DNA of 64,000 nt, taken from the NCBI GenBank assembly GCA_963745765.1, contig CAVUYQ010000011.1, positions 62,001 through 126,000 on the forward strand, given 5' to 3'. Each line of letters starts with the position of its first letter. Within the stretch, counting starts at the first letter, position 1. The notes below the pieces were generated by a model, which saw only the letters and a program-made list of their open reading frames with translations, had not been told where the DNA came from and did not search any database. Source of the stretch: Ww85 sp963745765 (GTDB lineage: Bacteria > Desulfobacterota > Desulfobulbia > Desulfobulbales > Desulfocapsaceae). Positions 17,559 through 27,241 of this stretch are shown one piece after another. The position numbers were made by a program, and so were the translations under genes.

Positions 17559-18182
17559 ATGCTTCACCAGTTCGTCGCCTGGCTTACAAGTACGGTTGGT
17601 GATTGGGGATATCCGGGCATCGTACTGCTCATGACCCTGGAATCTTCTTTCTTTCCATTTCCCAGCGAGGTGGTGATCCCGCCAGCCGCTTACCTTGCCG
17701 CCATCGGCAAAATGAACATCGGCATGGTCATTCTCTGCGGCACCCTGGGAAGTCTTTTCGGGGCGCTTTTCAACTATTGGCTGGCAGTGAAATTCGGGAG
17801 GCCCTTTTTTGAAAAATACGGCAGCCGCCTGCTGGTCAGCACCCGGTCTCTGGAAAAAGCGGACCTTTTTTTTGAACGTCACGGGCATATCAGCACCTTC
17901 GTTGGTCGATTGCTGCCGGGTATACGACAGTATATTTCGCTTCCCGCGGGGCTCGCCCGCATGAATATCTTCGCATTTTGCGCGGCCACGTTTCTCGGTG
18001 CGGGCATATGGGTGCTGGTGCTGGCTGGCATGGGTTACTGGTTTGGCCGAAACGAACAACTGGTATTACAGCACCTGCACTGGATTACACTGGCCCTGGC
18101 AATCGGCTGCGCTCTTCTGGTGATTTTTTACCAGCGCAGATGGAAAAGCCGTTTGCGCCAGTCGGGACAGAGGGGTAAATGA
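17559..18182 (+). CDS. DedA family membrane protein
   Basis: 207 residues with about five hydrophobic segments. The DedA fold signatures are present: [19 protein letters not shown] (acidic residue and prolines in the first re-entrant region) and [16 protein letters not shown] (conserved arginines and proline of the second). DedA/VTT proteins are lipid scramblase-like transporters of the inner membrane linked to undecaprenyl-phosphate recycling and membrane homeostasis. The gene stands between an ABC/Cys-cluster group and a two-component system on the same strand. Confidence 0.9.
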   Translation: MLHQFVAWLTSTVGDWGYPGIVLLMTLESSFFPFPSEVVIPPAAYLAAIGKMNIGMVILCGTLGSLFGALFNYWLAVKFGRPFFEKYGSRLLVSTRSLEKADLFFERHGHISTFVGRLLPGIRQYISLPAGLARMNIFAFCAATFLGAGIWVLVLAGMGYWFGRNEQLVLQHLHWITLALAIGCALLVIFYQRRWKSRLRQSGQRGK

Positions 18183-18215
18183 TAGCAGCGGGTCTGAATG
18201 TTCAACTTTTCCGGT

Positions 18216-18323
18216 GGATTCTCTATTATATGCATCCCAAGAGTACTTCCTGCGGGGCGCCTGCGGTAAAATTTCTTGCATGCCTTGATCTCGATCGAAT
18301 AATGGAATTATTCAAGGCACCCT
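18216..18323 (+). repeat. Dispersed TIR element, copy A (5' truncated)
   Basis: About 108 bp matching the right two-thirds of the element seen in full at 47231-47399: the core CAAGAGTACTTCCTGCGGGG, then TAAAATTTCTTGCATG, CCTTGATCTCGAT, and the right end AATTATTCAAGG with CACCC. The left terminal inverted repeat (ACCTTGAATAATT) is missing. Intergenic, between the DedA and response-regulator genes. It is non-coding as far as I can see. Confidence 0.8.
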
Positions 18324-18366
18324 GATGTTTTTGTTGGGCTATTCATTTTTTTGAAATGGTGACGAG

Positions 18367-19050
18367 ATGCGTATATTGATCGTCGATGATGAGCAGACCC
18401 TGCTCGACCAACTCAAGAGCGTGTTTGAGAATCAGCGCTACATGGTTGAAACGGCAGTTGATGGTGAACAAGCCCTGGACAGGCTTTCTGAGATCCCGGT
18501 CGATTTGATCATTCTGGATATCATGCTGCCCAGGAAGGATGGGTTGGCGGTTCTTCATGAAATCCGAAAAGCGGATATTGCCACGCCTGTTCTCCTGCTG
18601 ACCGCCAAAGGGGAGATCAACGATAAAATCAAAGGGCTTGACCTTGGTGCGGACGACTATCTGACCAAGCCGTTCTCACTGGACGAGTTGCTTGCACGGG
18701 TTCGGGTCTTGTTCAGGCGATTTGGCGGGCAAACGGATTCGGTGTTGCAGGTCGGGAACCTGCGACTTGACACAGCTAGCCGAAAAGTGACCAAAGGAGG
18801 AAATCTGGTGGAACTGACCGCCAGGGAATTTTCCATCCTTGAATTTCTGCTTTACAACAAGGAAAGGGTCGTGTCGCGTTTCAGTCTCGCCGAACACGTC
18901 TGGGGAGATGCCTTTGATCCCTTCAGCATGTCAAATTTCATGGATGTTCATATCAAGAACCTGCGGAAAAAGATCGGAGACTCAGGCCGTGCCGAAATTA
19001 TCAGAACTGTTCGTGGTGTAGGATACATTATCGAGGATGAAGCGGAATGA
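18367..19050 (+). CDS. OmpR/PhoB family DNA-binding response regulator
   Basis: 227 residues. Receiver domain 1-118 with the acidic pair DDE, phospho-acceptor Asp in LIILDIMLP and the conserved Lys in YLTKPFS; C-terminal winged-helix domain from about 130 (LTAREFSILEFLL, ending IIRTVRGVGYIIE). The stop overlaps the start of the kinase gene by 4 bases, so the two are a coupled two-component pair. Target unknown; DedA and envelope genes upstream are candidates. Confidence 0.95.
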   Translation: MRILIVDDEQTLLDQLKSVFENQRYMVETAVDGEQALDRLSEIPVDLIILDIMLPRKDGLAVLHEIRKADIATPVLLLTAKGEINDKIKGLDLGADDYLTKPFSLDELLARVRVLFRRFGGQTDSVLQVGNLRLDTASRKVTKGGNLVELTAREFSILEFLLYNKERVVSRFSLAEHVWGDAFDPFSMSNFMDVHIKNLRKKIGDSGRAEIIRTVRGVGYIIEDEAE

Positions 19051-20438
19051 CTGTTCGGCAGAAGATTACCTTGTTGATAACTGCCGCCGGTTTTATATCA
19101 AGTCTGGTTTTTTCCTGTATCATCTTGTGGGAAATGCTGGAACAACCGTTCCGGATTATTGATTCTGACCTGGAATCTATCTCCAGGCGGGCTGTTCATA
19201 TCGTTTCAGGAAACGATATGACAAAAACTTCAGACGCCATTTCGTCCATTGGTGATGAACACTATTGGTTGGAAATTCACGATCTGGCTTCCGGCAAGTC
19301 GATTTACCGCTCTGACATGGCTAAACTGATCGAAATCCCGGAGCAGAATCCTGGCCCGGGTATCACGGTACACCTCACCATCGCTCGTGAAACAATTGAT
19401 TTAAGACAGGATAGTCGAAACGTGGTGGCCTTTCGCGTGAAGACCTCCAAAATTTCATCTCGAGGAAGGACATTCCTTGTTAGGGCGGGACGCCCTATAG
19501 AAAAACTGGAAGAAGAGGTAGGGGATATTTTTGTTGGCGTTATCAGCGGTCTCATCTTTTCAGTGCTGTTACTGGCGGCAATCAGCTATTTTTTGACAGG
19601 TTTCATCTTGAAACCAGTCAGGATTATTAACAATCAGGCCCGCGATATCAGCGAGAAACAACTGGACCGCAGAATACCGGTCTCGGGTGAACATGATGAA
19701 TTCAACGCGCTGGCGCAAACCCTGAACCAGGTTTTTGACCGGTTGCAGAATGCCTTCCTGCGGCAAAAGAGATTGCTTGCCGACGCCTCTCACGAACTAA
19801 AAACTCCGCTGACCATGATGCGACTGGTAGTGGATGAAATGCGCTCGAATCACAACGATAACCCTTCGCGTTTGCAAGCGGAAAAGCTTGAGAAAATAAC
19901 CGAGCAGGTACTGCGCATGGAGCGTCTGGTTAAGAGCCTTTTGGATCTGTCGTCCCTTGAAATCGAGGGTGTTGCCTTGGAAGATCAGGTTGATGTGGTT
20001 AAAATCTTGGAGTCTTTGATCGCTGATTATCATTTTTTGGCTGAACCGCGGGGCATCGATATCGAGGTCTGTTTACCACAGCAACTAATTGTAAAAGGTA
20101 ACGCGGAAAAACTGAACCATGCATTTTCAAATATATTTGATAATGCCGTAAAGTATAACGTGGATGGTGGACGGGTTGAGGTCGCCATCGAGCAATCTAC
20201 TGCTGATTATACAATAACGGTTACCAATACCGGTCCCGGCGTCGATGAAGCCGAAATCTCCAAAGTGTTTGATCAGTTCTACCGGGTAGAAGGATCCAGA
20301 TCACCTCGATATGGTGGCTCCGGTTTGGGGTTGGCTATTGTGAAGAAAATCGTCGAGCTTCATAGCGGCAAGGTGAAATTCGACAGTCAACAAGGTAGCT
20401 GGACGCGAGTGACCGTCAGCCTGCCCCGGGGCAAATAG
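19047..20438 (+). CDS. Membrane sensor histidine kinase
   Basis: 463 residues. TM1 (about 8-32), a 130-residue exported sensor region, TM2 (about 160-190), HAMP, then HisKA with the phospho-accepting His in DASHELKTPLTMMR, and HATPase_c with N-box HAFSNIFDNAVKYN, G1 NTGPGVDE and G2 GGSGLGLAIVKKI. All catalytic boxes are intact. Partner of the response regulator immediately upstream. Followed by a strong hairpin terminator at 20443. Confidence 0.95.
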   Translation: MTVRQKITLLITAAGFISSLVFSCIILWEMLEQPFRIIDSDLESISRRAVHIVSGNDMTKTSDAISSIGDEHYWLEIHDLASGKSIYRSDMAKLIEIPEQNPGPGITVHLTIARETIDLRQDSRNVVAFRVKTSKISSRGRTFLVRAGRPIEKLEEEVGDIFVGVISGLIFSVLLLAAISYFLTGFILKPVRIINNQARDISEKQLDRRIPVSGEHDEFNALAQTLNQVFDRLQNAFLRQKRLLADASHELKTPLTMMRLVVDEMRSNHNDNPSRLQAEKLEKITEQVLRMERLVKSLLDLSSLEIEGVALEDQVDVVKILESLIADYHFLAEPRGIDIEVCLPQQLIVKGNAEKLNHAFSNIFDNAVKYNVDGGRVEVAIEQSTADYTITVTNTGPGVDEAEISKVFDQFYRVEGSRSPRYGGSGLGLAIVKKIVELHSGKVKFDSQQGSWTRVTVSLPRGK

Positions 20439-20442
20439 AAAA

Positions 20443-20472
20443 AAACCTTACGGTATGGAGACCGTAAGGTTT
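20443..20472. terminator. Bidirectional intrinsic terminator
   Basis: A perfect 12-bp stem AAACCTTACGGT / ACCGTAAGGTTT with a 6-base loop and flanking A and T tracts. It lies 4 bases after the kinase stop and before the convergent minus-strand gene ending at 20501, so it can serve both directions. Confidence 0.85.
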
Positions 20473-20500
20473 GAACCTGCCAGCTGCTTTGGAACGTAAA

Positions 20501-21067
20501 TTAAAAACTGAGGGTCAACTGGTTACTGACCATGATGATGGAATCGATATCCGAATAAGTGTTGACGTTATGGAAGAGATCCCCGGTATCCATATAGCCG
20601 AAATGTACTTCATAAGACAGAGAGTTGAAAAGCCGGTAGACGACGCCAAGGTTGGCTTCCCAGCTCGACTCAGGATTGAGTGATAGATCTACTGAGTCCC
20701 AATTGCCATTGGTAACACCAATAGCTCCATGGAAAGCCAGGTCTGGAGTAGCCAGATATTCAGCAGCAATTGCAAATCCCCGTGGAGCGGATTTACTTGT
20801 TGGAGAGATCAGGCTGCTGGTAAACGGATCAACGCCAAAGATATCCGATGTGGAACTGGTTATCATCAATGGTTTGAAAAGCGAAGTTTCAAGTTTCAGC
20901 TCACCTTCTGATTCCGTGACCGCGTTATAGTCAAAACTGTACCCGGTTATCTTGAATTCTTGACTATCGCCCAAACCTTCCGCCAGTGCCTGAGACGCTC
21001 CTGTCAGGAAAAGAATTACACCGACTACGGCAAAAAAGGCACTTATATATCGCTTATTTCGGATCAT
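20501..21067 (-). CDS. Small outer-membrane beta-barrel-like protein
   Basis: 188 residues with a signal peptide (1-29, ASQALA), alternating hydrophobic/polar strands, and a C-terminal strand ending in phenylalanine (NQLTLSF), the usual signature for BAM-mediated insertion. The strand-rich body (YEVHFGYMDTG, LAFHGAIGVTNG) fits an 8-stranded barrel. No specific family recognised. Transcribed divergently from the FG-GAP protein at 21419; they share a 350-bp regulatory gap. Confidence 0.7.
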   Translation of the reverse strand: MIRNKRYISAFFAVVGVILFLTGASQALAEGLGDSQEFKITGYSFDYNAVTESEGELKLETSLFKPLMITSSTSDIFGVDPFTSSLISPTSKSAPRGFAIAAEYLATPDLAFHGAIGVTNGNWDSVDLSLNPESSWEANLGVVYRLFNSLSYEVHFGYMDTGDLFHNVNTYSDIDSIIMVSNQLTLSF

Positions 21068-21418
21068 ATCATCATGTCTTCTTCAGAAATATTCGATTTC
21101 TATCCAAATTATATCAGTTTATTTTCTTGTGGATACGTCAGGTACAAAAAATTATACCTGTACGACACTTTGCGATTTTTTTTGCAGGATGTCAAGAGTT
21201 AATTGTCAGTTTTTCGCGTTTATTCCAATATACTGAAGGGTAAGGGCTGGGCATATAATGCTTTTCCGTTCATTTTCAGGATGGGGTGCGACCGGCACGA
21301 CACCTCTCTGATAGTGTTAGAGGATATTGCGGTAGCATCTCAGATGGATTATAGATAATCGACTATGTACAGGTGTTGCCGTCTGATAGCATTATAACTT
21401 TCATATCCGGGTGAATTC
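21068..21418. other. Divergent AT-rich intergenic region with a small inverted repeat
   Basis: No coding sequence supported. CAGGTA (21139-21144) and TACCTG (21155-21160) form a 6-bp dyad with a 10-base AT spacer, about 75 bases upstream of the minus-strand beta-barrel gene, a plausible operator. The rest holds scattered AT-rich hexamers that could be promoters in either direction, none convincing. Confidence 0.4.
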
Positions 21419-23161
21419 ATGCGTTTGTTTATCATTGTCCTGGCGAGTCTTGTCTGTCTTGCCCAGGGAAATAGTTCCGTCTCTGCTGCAGAAAAAACCG
21501 TCCAGGATCTCTTTATTCTGCCGCTTGAGGTCAGCAGAACCGGTCAATATGCGTATCTCAATGATGTTATCGGCCAGATGCTTGTCACCAGGCTCTCCCG
21601 TCAGGAACAGATCAATGTATTGTCGTCTGATTTGTCGAAAAAGCAGATTGCTTCGCTTAGGGAGCTGTTGGTGTCTGGAAATTACCGCAAGGCGGTGGCG
21701 GAGGTTAATGGGGACTGGCTTGTTGAAGGCAGCATGTATTCACTCAAGGAGGGCTTGCAGGTTAATCTGACCCTGTACCCGGCCGCTGCGGATCGTAAAC
21801 CGATACCCTTCGGGTTCAAGGCCGGGGGAGGGAACGATATTATGCCGGCCATCGACCGACTCGCAGCAGAGATACAGAAAGCTATCGTCACACGTGATGA
21901 TAAGGGTGTGGAAGGCCAGGCCGGTGTGACAGGCAAAGAGGGGTTGAGCGGTTTCCAGACACCCCACCCTGAAAGGGCATACAAGAAAGGTCTCTATGCC
22001 GGTGCCACCCTGTTCGGCGGAGAGGGTGACGATCGTTTTGAATCAAAAGGGATTCGCAAGAGTTCATCAATACCGATCATCATCGAGTCAGTGACACTTG
22101 GCGACCTCGATGGTGACGGGGTTAATGAACTGGTGGCGGCCTCCCGCAGCAAGATCCGGGTTTTTCATTTTGCCGATCAGCGCTTTCGTGTTGTCGCGGA
22201 ATATGATTTCTCTCCAAGAATCAAGATGCATGCCATCAATATTGCTGATCCATTCAAGAGCGGCGCCATGAAGCTCTTCGTGTCGGCGGATGAGGGGAAG
22301 TATCCTGCCTCTGCAGTGTTAACCTGGGACGGTACGGATAGTCTGCAGTTGCAGCAGCAGGATTTGAGATGGTATATCCGGCCGGTCTGGTGGCCGAAAA
22401 AAGGGATGATCCTTGCCGGTCAGCAGGTAAGCCCGAATATCTCCGATGATTTCCTGGCTCCCGGTGTGTTTGAGTTGTCATTTGCAGCAGACAGGAAAAG
22501 CTTCGTGAGAGGGGAGAAACTGCTGCTCCCGGAAAAAACCAATCTTTTTGATTTTGTCGTCGCCGATCTGAACGACGACGGGCTGGAAGAGATGATGGTC
22601 ATCGACAAGCAGCAAAAACTGCTGGTCTACGATGATGCCCAGAATCTCATCTGGGTGAGCAGCGCCAATTATGGCGGCAGCAAGAAATTTTTTGGACCGC
22701 CGATATCCGATAATGGCAGGTTGACCGGGGGGTACGATGAATCGCAGCAATCCAGGAGAAGGCTGGTCTTTATACCCGGACGAATGGATGTCAAGGATAT
22801 CACCGGCGACGGCGTACCGGAAGTCGTGGTCAGTACCAACGATGTCAGTGCCGTTGAAGATTTCCTGACAAATTTTCGCACCTATGACGGGGGGGCCGTG
22901 GCCTGTCTGAGCTGGCGCGGCAACGGGTTGATGGAGCTGTGGCGCACAAATCACATAGAGGGGTATGTGGCGGACTATGCCTTTGATGGTGAAGGCCAGG
23001 TCATTGAGGATAAAGAAACCCTCTTTATGAACCGGCTCTACGTGGCTCAGATACCGGACTCCACGATATGGGAGACACTCCTGCCCTATACTGATGCCAG
23101 CAGAATCCTGGCCTATGAGATGCTGGTCAGAAAAGAGGAAAAACACCTTTCCGGCAAATAG
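21419..23161 (+). CDS. Exported FG-GAP/VCBS repeat protein
   Basis: 580 residues. Signal peptide (1-24, SSVSAAE); an N-terminal domain of about 150 residues (LFILPLEVSRTGQYAYLNDVIGQML) resembling TolB/FlgO-type N-terminal modules that assess a set of outer-membrane factors; then a beta-propeller-like region with Ca-binding FG-GAP motifs LGDLDGDGVNELV (about 225), VADLNDDGLEEMM (about 380) and KDITGDGVPEVVV (about 460). Integrin-like repeats of this kind usually mediate protein or surface interactions. Probably periplasmic or outer-membrane associated. No function assigned. Confidence 0.75.
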   Translation: MRLFIIVLASLVCLAQGNSSVSAAEKTVQDLFILPLEVSRTGQYAYLNDVIGQMLVTRLSRQEQINVLSSDLSKKQIASLRELLVSGNYRKAVAEVNGDWLVEGSMYSLKEGLQVNLTLYPAAADRKPIPFGFKAGGGNDIMPAIDRLAAEIQKAIVTRDDKGVEGQAGVTGKEGLSGFQTPHPERAYKKGLYAGATLFGGEGDDRFESKGIRKSSSIPIIIESVTLGDLDGDGVNELVAASRSKIRVFHFADQRFRVVAEYDFSPRIKMHAINIADPFKSGAMKLFVSADEGKYPASAVLTWDGTDSLQLQQQDLRWYIRPVWWPKKGMILAGQQVSPNISDDFLAPGVFELSFAADRKSFVRGEKLLLPEKTNLFDFVVADLNDDGLEEMMVIDKQQKLLVYDDAQNLIWVSSANYGGSKKFFGPPISDNGRLTGGYDESQQSRRRLVFIPGRMDVKDITGDGVPEVVVSTNDVSAVEDFLTNFRTYDGGAVACLSWRGNGLMELWRTNHIEGYVADYAFDGEGQVIEDKETLFMNRLYVAQIPDSTIWETLLPYTDASRILAYEMLVRKEEKHLSGK

Positions 23162-23299
23162 ACCAGCGGGCCGCCTGAAAAGAACGGTGGTTTTTTGTAC
23201 CTTTCTGTGCAGACGTGGTTTTATTCGCGCCGTTTATGGTAAGGAAATCAAGGATGTTAGAGAAAAAGTATAAAATTTTTAACCCAGAGTAAAAAAAAC

Positions 23300-23328
23300 T
23301 TGACATGGCTGGTGGCCAGGTATATATA
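23300..23328 (+). promoter_or_regulatory. Strong sigma70-like promoter for the porin gene
   Basis: TTGACA (23300-23305), 17-base spacer, TATATA (23323-23328). The 5' untranslated leader would be about 110 bases. The porin ATG at 23446 is preceded by AGGAGAG (23436-23442). Confidence 0.65.
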
Positions 23329-23445
23329 TTGCTCAACATAAGATTGCTTTTCCATGCAGTCCCGGACTTTTTGACGGAACGCAGGAAAGGGGAGAAAAAC
23401 TGCAGGCCCCGGTTTGCGGGATTAATAACAACCTAGGAGAGAAAG

Positions 23446-24605
23446 ATGAAAAAAGTAATTGTTGCAGCAGCCGGCCTTATGCTGGTCGGAGCAATGGTTG
23501 GCAGTGCCTCCGCAGCGGTATCCCTGAGTGGAGATGCCCGTGCCCGTGGATACTACCAGACCAATTATGATTTTGGTGCTAAAACACCAGATGGTCAGCG
23601 TATCAACGAGCTTGATCAGAGCTTCACCTCACGTGTACGTATCAAATTTAATGCCGATGCCAAAGGCGGTGCCTATGCCCGTGTTCGTGTCCGCATGGCC
23701 GATTCTACCTGGGATGGTACCAAGCAGACCCGTGATAAGGGCGCAGGTAGCAACAGCTACGTAGACTATGCCTATATCGGTGTTCCGATGGGACCGGTAA
23801 AACTTGAAGCTGGTCTGATGAACTACGATATGGTCAAGTTCTTCCAATGGGATAACCGGGCTGATCAGGCCGTTTTAACCTGGGCCAACGATATGACCAC
23901 CCTGCAGGTCTGGTACCAGAAGACTGCAGAGAAAACCGACCCGAAAACCGACTTTATTGATGACTATGATATCGATACATGGGTAGGTGTATGGAAGCAG
24001 AAGTTTGCTGGTGATTTCGGTATGACCCTTATTGGTACTTATCAGGACGATCAGACTCCTCCCGACCAGAGCGGCTTCACCGGTGTCATTGCACTTGCGG
24101 GTCCTGCCGGTCCTGTCAAGCTTGAGGGTGCCTTCGCTTATCAGGATGCTGACCTTACCGGTAATCAGGACGACGGTTATGGCGGTTATATCGCAGGTAC
24201 TGTTGATGCCGGAGCTGCAGCCCTTACCCTGAACGTAGGTTTCGTCAAGGATGGTTACAAGGCTGATAACGATTTCGGTTTCATCATGATCGGTGGTGCA
24301 GCATCAATTACCCCCGGCGCCTTTGATACAGGCGGCAAAGGTATTGGTGTACTGGGCGACACCTGGTGGATCGGCGGTACTGCCGGATACAAGGTATCTG
24401 AGGCACTTTCCCTCAAAGGCAACCTGGTCTACGCCGATGTCGACGAGTTTGGTGACCTGTTTGAATTTCCGGTACCTTGAGCTACGCCATCTCCGACGGC
24501 GCAAGCTTTGATTGGGATATGGGCTACCTGATTGTTAACACCGACAGTGACGTAGATTCCGACGATCCTTTCGGTACCGCTATCACCTTTAACGTATCTT
24601 TCTAA
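23446..24605 (+). pseudogene. Outer-membrane porin, frameshifted near the C-terminus
   Basis: The first frame runs 344 residues to a TGA at 24478-24480; in another frame the protein continues without a break (LSYAISDGASFDWDMGYLIV) to TAA 24603-24605, ending ITFNVSF with the C-terminal Phe required of porins. Inserting one base near 24468-24472 (TTTCCGG context) yields 386 residues. Signal peptide 1-24 (GSASAA), then strand-rich sequence (VSLSGDARARGYYQTNYDFG) as in delta-proteobacterial major porins. Strong promoter and terminator suggest high expression. Most likely a sequencing deletion, since a truncated barrel would not insert. Confidence 0.8.
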
Positions 24606-24638
24606 TTGCCTGACCGTTAGAAAAGACGTACCTGAAGT

Positions 24639-24675
24639 AAAAAAGGGTGGATCCTTATGGATTCACCCTTTTTTT
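24639..24675 (+). terminator. Intrinsic terminator of the porin gene
   Basis: A-rich GGGTGGATCC / GGATTCACCC stem (one mismatch) with loop TTAT and a run of eight T after the stem, 34 bases downstream of the restored porin stop. Confidence 0.85.
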
Positions 24676-24798
24676 TGTATTTTTCTGTTTAAACAATGAC
24701 TCAAAACAATCTGCATTACCCCGGGCTGACAAACTCATCTGCTTGACGGGCAGACGGACTCAACTGGTGAAAATAGCGGGAGCCGTCGTCAATCATCG

Positions 24799-25281
24799 TT
24801 ACCAATGATGCGACCTCCTCTCGAATCCTCTCAACGCCGGGGGGTAGGGAATGACGATATTATCCGGTTGGAATTCAAAGACTCCCCAGTCGAGTTTGGA
24901 GTACCACATTCCGACTGTTTTCCCGCTTGGATCAAGGATGTAAGCTCCCTGATACATGCCCATATATGATCTGGCGAAAGTATTGTCTTCCGGTTCATTG
25001 TCAAGCGCGGTAATCCAGGTTTGCAACTGCTTTTTGGTGAGATCGATGGGGGACCAGAATCTTGTTCGTACCGTATACTTCTTGTCAATACCCATAATGG
25101 TATCGGGTGTCAGAAAAATGCCGTAATAAAAATAGTTGTAATCCGGATTGATCGCGGCCGATCTGAAAATTGTCGTCACCTCATTGTTTTCCCTGATGGT
25201 CCCGCGCGGAAATTTTGTGCTGCATGATGAAACAAGCAGGCCCATGCCCAAACACAGCAAAAAAAGATAACGAGTTCTCAT
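24799..25281 (-). CDS. Putative lipoprotein
   Basis: 160 residues with a lipoprotein signal sequence (MRTRYLFLLCLGMGLLVSSC; lipobox LVSSC, Cys20). The mature part has YYGIFLTPDTIMGIDKKYTV and GKTVGMWYSKLDWGVFEF, suggesting a small beta-rich domain. It ends with RRSHHW. Similar short lipoproteins are scattered in Desulfobacterota, but I do not recognise a named family. Next to the porin on the opposite strand. Confidence 0.75.
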   Translation of the reverse strand: MRTRYLFLLCLGMGLLVSSCSTKFPRGTIRENNEVTTIFRSAAINPDYNYFYYGIFLTPDTIMGIDKKYTVRTRFWSPIDLTKKQLQTWITALDNEPEDNTFARSYMGMYQGAYILDPSGKTVGMWYSKLDWGVFEFQPDNIVIPYPPALRGFERRSHHW

Positions 25282-25734
25282 GTAATGCTCCTTTCTTTTA
25301 CGGATTTCTTGAATTTTTCTTTAATACTATTCATGTCTTTAATCGGCGTCAATTCCTTGTACCTTTGCGCTGCCTCTGGCCTAGTTGCCGGTGGCTATGA
25401 GCAACAGGTCTGAAATTTATAAAAAAGTTATATCTGCATAAATGTTAAGACTGTTGGCTACCTTGAAAAATTGTCTTTTTGCCCCAACTCTGCGTTGCGT
25501 GCGAATATTTTATCCTCGGAATATCAAACATATGCCTGCGGCAAAATTTTCACACACGCCTTGATTTTGAACCAAAATCCTAATTTTTCAAAGTACCCTG
25601 TTTGTCTGCGCAAAAGCAGAAAAAGATAGAATGAGGCTATTTCTGCAGGGGCGCGGCAAAAAAATACATAGTATAGTGACGTAATAAAAAGAGAAAATGA
25701 CAGCTCAGTTCCTTATAGCTAATATCACAGAGCA
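25282..25734. other. 453-bp intergenic region holding repeat copy B
   Basis: No gene seen. The middle is occupied by the dispersed element at 25456-25600; downstream (25620-25735) is AT-rich leader sequence for the MFS gene, including a TAGTATAGTGAC stretch that may contain a -10 box. No clear ribosome site precedes ATG 25735. Confidence 0.5.
25456..25600 (+). repeat. Dispersed TIR element, copy B (internally deleted)
   Basis: Left end GGCTACCTTGAAAAATT, internal TTTTATCCTCGGAATATCAA, and right end AATTTTTCAAAGTACCC all match the family. Relative to copies C and D, about 27 bp carrying the CAAGAGTACTTCCTGCGGGG core is missing between ATATGC and CTGCGGCAAAATTT. The terminal repeats have drifted in parallel (both ends have AAAAATT/AATTTTT instead of GAATAATT/AATTATTC), so the ends still pair: compensatory change that suggests selection on a hairpin. 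Confidence 0.75.
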
Positions 25735-27157
25735 ATGCAGGCAGTGACTCCTGATAGCGATTATCTCAATAAATGGCCGATATTTTTCCTGGTTGCAGCA
25801 GGGGTGTTTCTCTCCACCATGGACAGCAGTATGGTTAATGTCGCCCTGCCGAGTATCATGCGCACCTTCGGGGCATCATTGGTTCAGGTGCAATGGGTGG
25901 TGCTGATCTATCTCCTGAGTATTACCGTCACCCTTCTTCTGTGGGGGATAGCCGCCGATCGCTATGGCAGCTATCTCATCTATCTTCTCGGTGTCGGCGT
26001 CTTCATGTCAGGCTCGCTGGCCTGTTTCATGGCGCCGGGGCTCGGCTTGCTGATCGGTTTTCGTCTTGTTGAAGGTCTTGGCGCTGCCATGATGATGTCC
26101 GCCGGTCCCGCTCTGATTCGTTCGGTCTTTCCCACTGATCAACTGGGCAAGGGGCTTGGTCTTGTTGGCATCTCGACATCTGCCGGCCTGATGAGCGGGC
26201 CGATAGTAAGCGGATTTCTGATCAACAGCTATTCCTGGCGTATGATTTTTATTGTTAGCATTCCGCTCTGTTTTGTGATCCTTCTGTCAGGAACTGTTCT
26301 TTTTAAACGATCAGGCGTTGTTTCTGTGCAAGCCATGAACAAGCGTCTTTTTGACTGGAAAGGCGCACTGCTCTGGGCGACCCTGGTTATTTCCCTTATC
26401 CTTTATGGCAATTTTCTACCTGTTCTTGGGGTATTGGAAAGAGTGGCCGGTGTTCTCTGGCTCCTGCTGGTGCTGCTTCTTTTTATTTGGGCTGAAAAGA
26501 ATCGTAAATCACCTGTCCTGCCGCTTCATCTGTTTGGCAAGAGCTATTATCATATCGGCCTGATTACCGCCGCGCTTTCCTTTGGCACGCTCTTTGTCAT
26601 CCTGCTGCTCATGCCGTTCTACCTGGATTATATCAAGCATCTATCTGCAGACGTAATCGGCATGGTGATGATGGCAGTACCCCTGACACTCTTTATTGTA
26701 GCACCATCGGCGGGCATGCTTTTTGATCGCCTTGGCGGCAGATATCTTACCACCGGCGGGCTCCTGATTTCTTTTATGGCGATGCTCCTGCTCACCACCA
26801 TCAATGAGAACTCCACCATCATCACCATTAGCCCTCCGGCTCGCTCTGCTTGGCATGGGGCAAGCCATGTTTCTTGCGCCCAATACCGCCTCGGTTCTTT
26901 CCCGCATAAAAGATGCCGAGGTGGGGATAACATCCGGCTTACTGGCTACTTCTCGAAACCTCGGCATGCTCGTCGGCGCAGCATTTGCCGGCATTGTTTT
27001 TGCCGCATGGTTCAGCCATTTCTCTTCCGGTGGTGAACTGCGGGAATTCGCACCAGGCCAGGTGCCCTTTTTCATACAGGCACTGCGGGCCACCTTTTCC
27101 TGCACGGCAGCTGTTTCGCTTATAAGTGTAATTATTTCCTGGCAGCGGGAGAAGTGA
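25735..27157 (+). pseudogene. DHA2-type MFS drug exporter (EmrB/QacA-like), frameshifted
   Basis: The first frame covers about 360 residues with MFS motif A (LLWGIAADRYGSY) and motif C-like STSAGLMSGPIVSGFL; from about 26830 the reading continues in the next frame (LALLGMGQAMFLAPNTASVL to WQREK, stop 27157). Removing one C in AGCCCTCCGG near 26830 gives 473 residues and about 14 helices, the normal DHA2 size. Antiporter for small toxic compounds by family. The continuous similarity on both sides argues for a read error. Leader includes a copy of the dispersed repeat upstream. Confidence 0.82.
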
Positions 27158-27241
27158 GACCGGCAGTATCATCCACCCGCCATTGTTTTGCCGGAATAAG
27201 TTTAATAACCTCAATTACCTAACTGCATTAGCCTGGAAATT

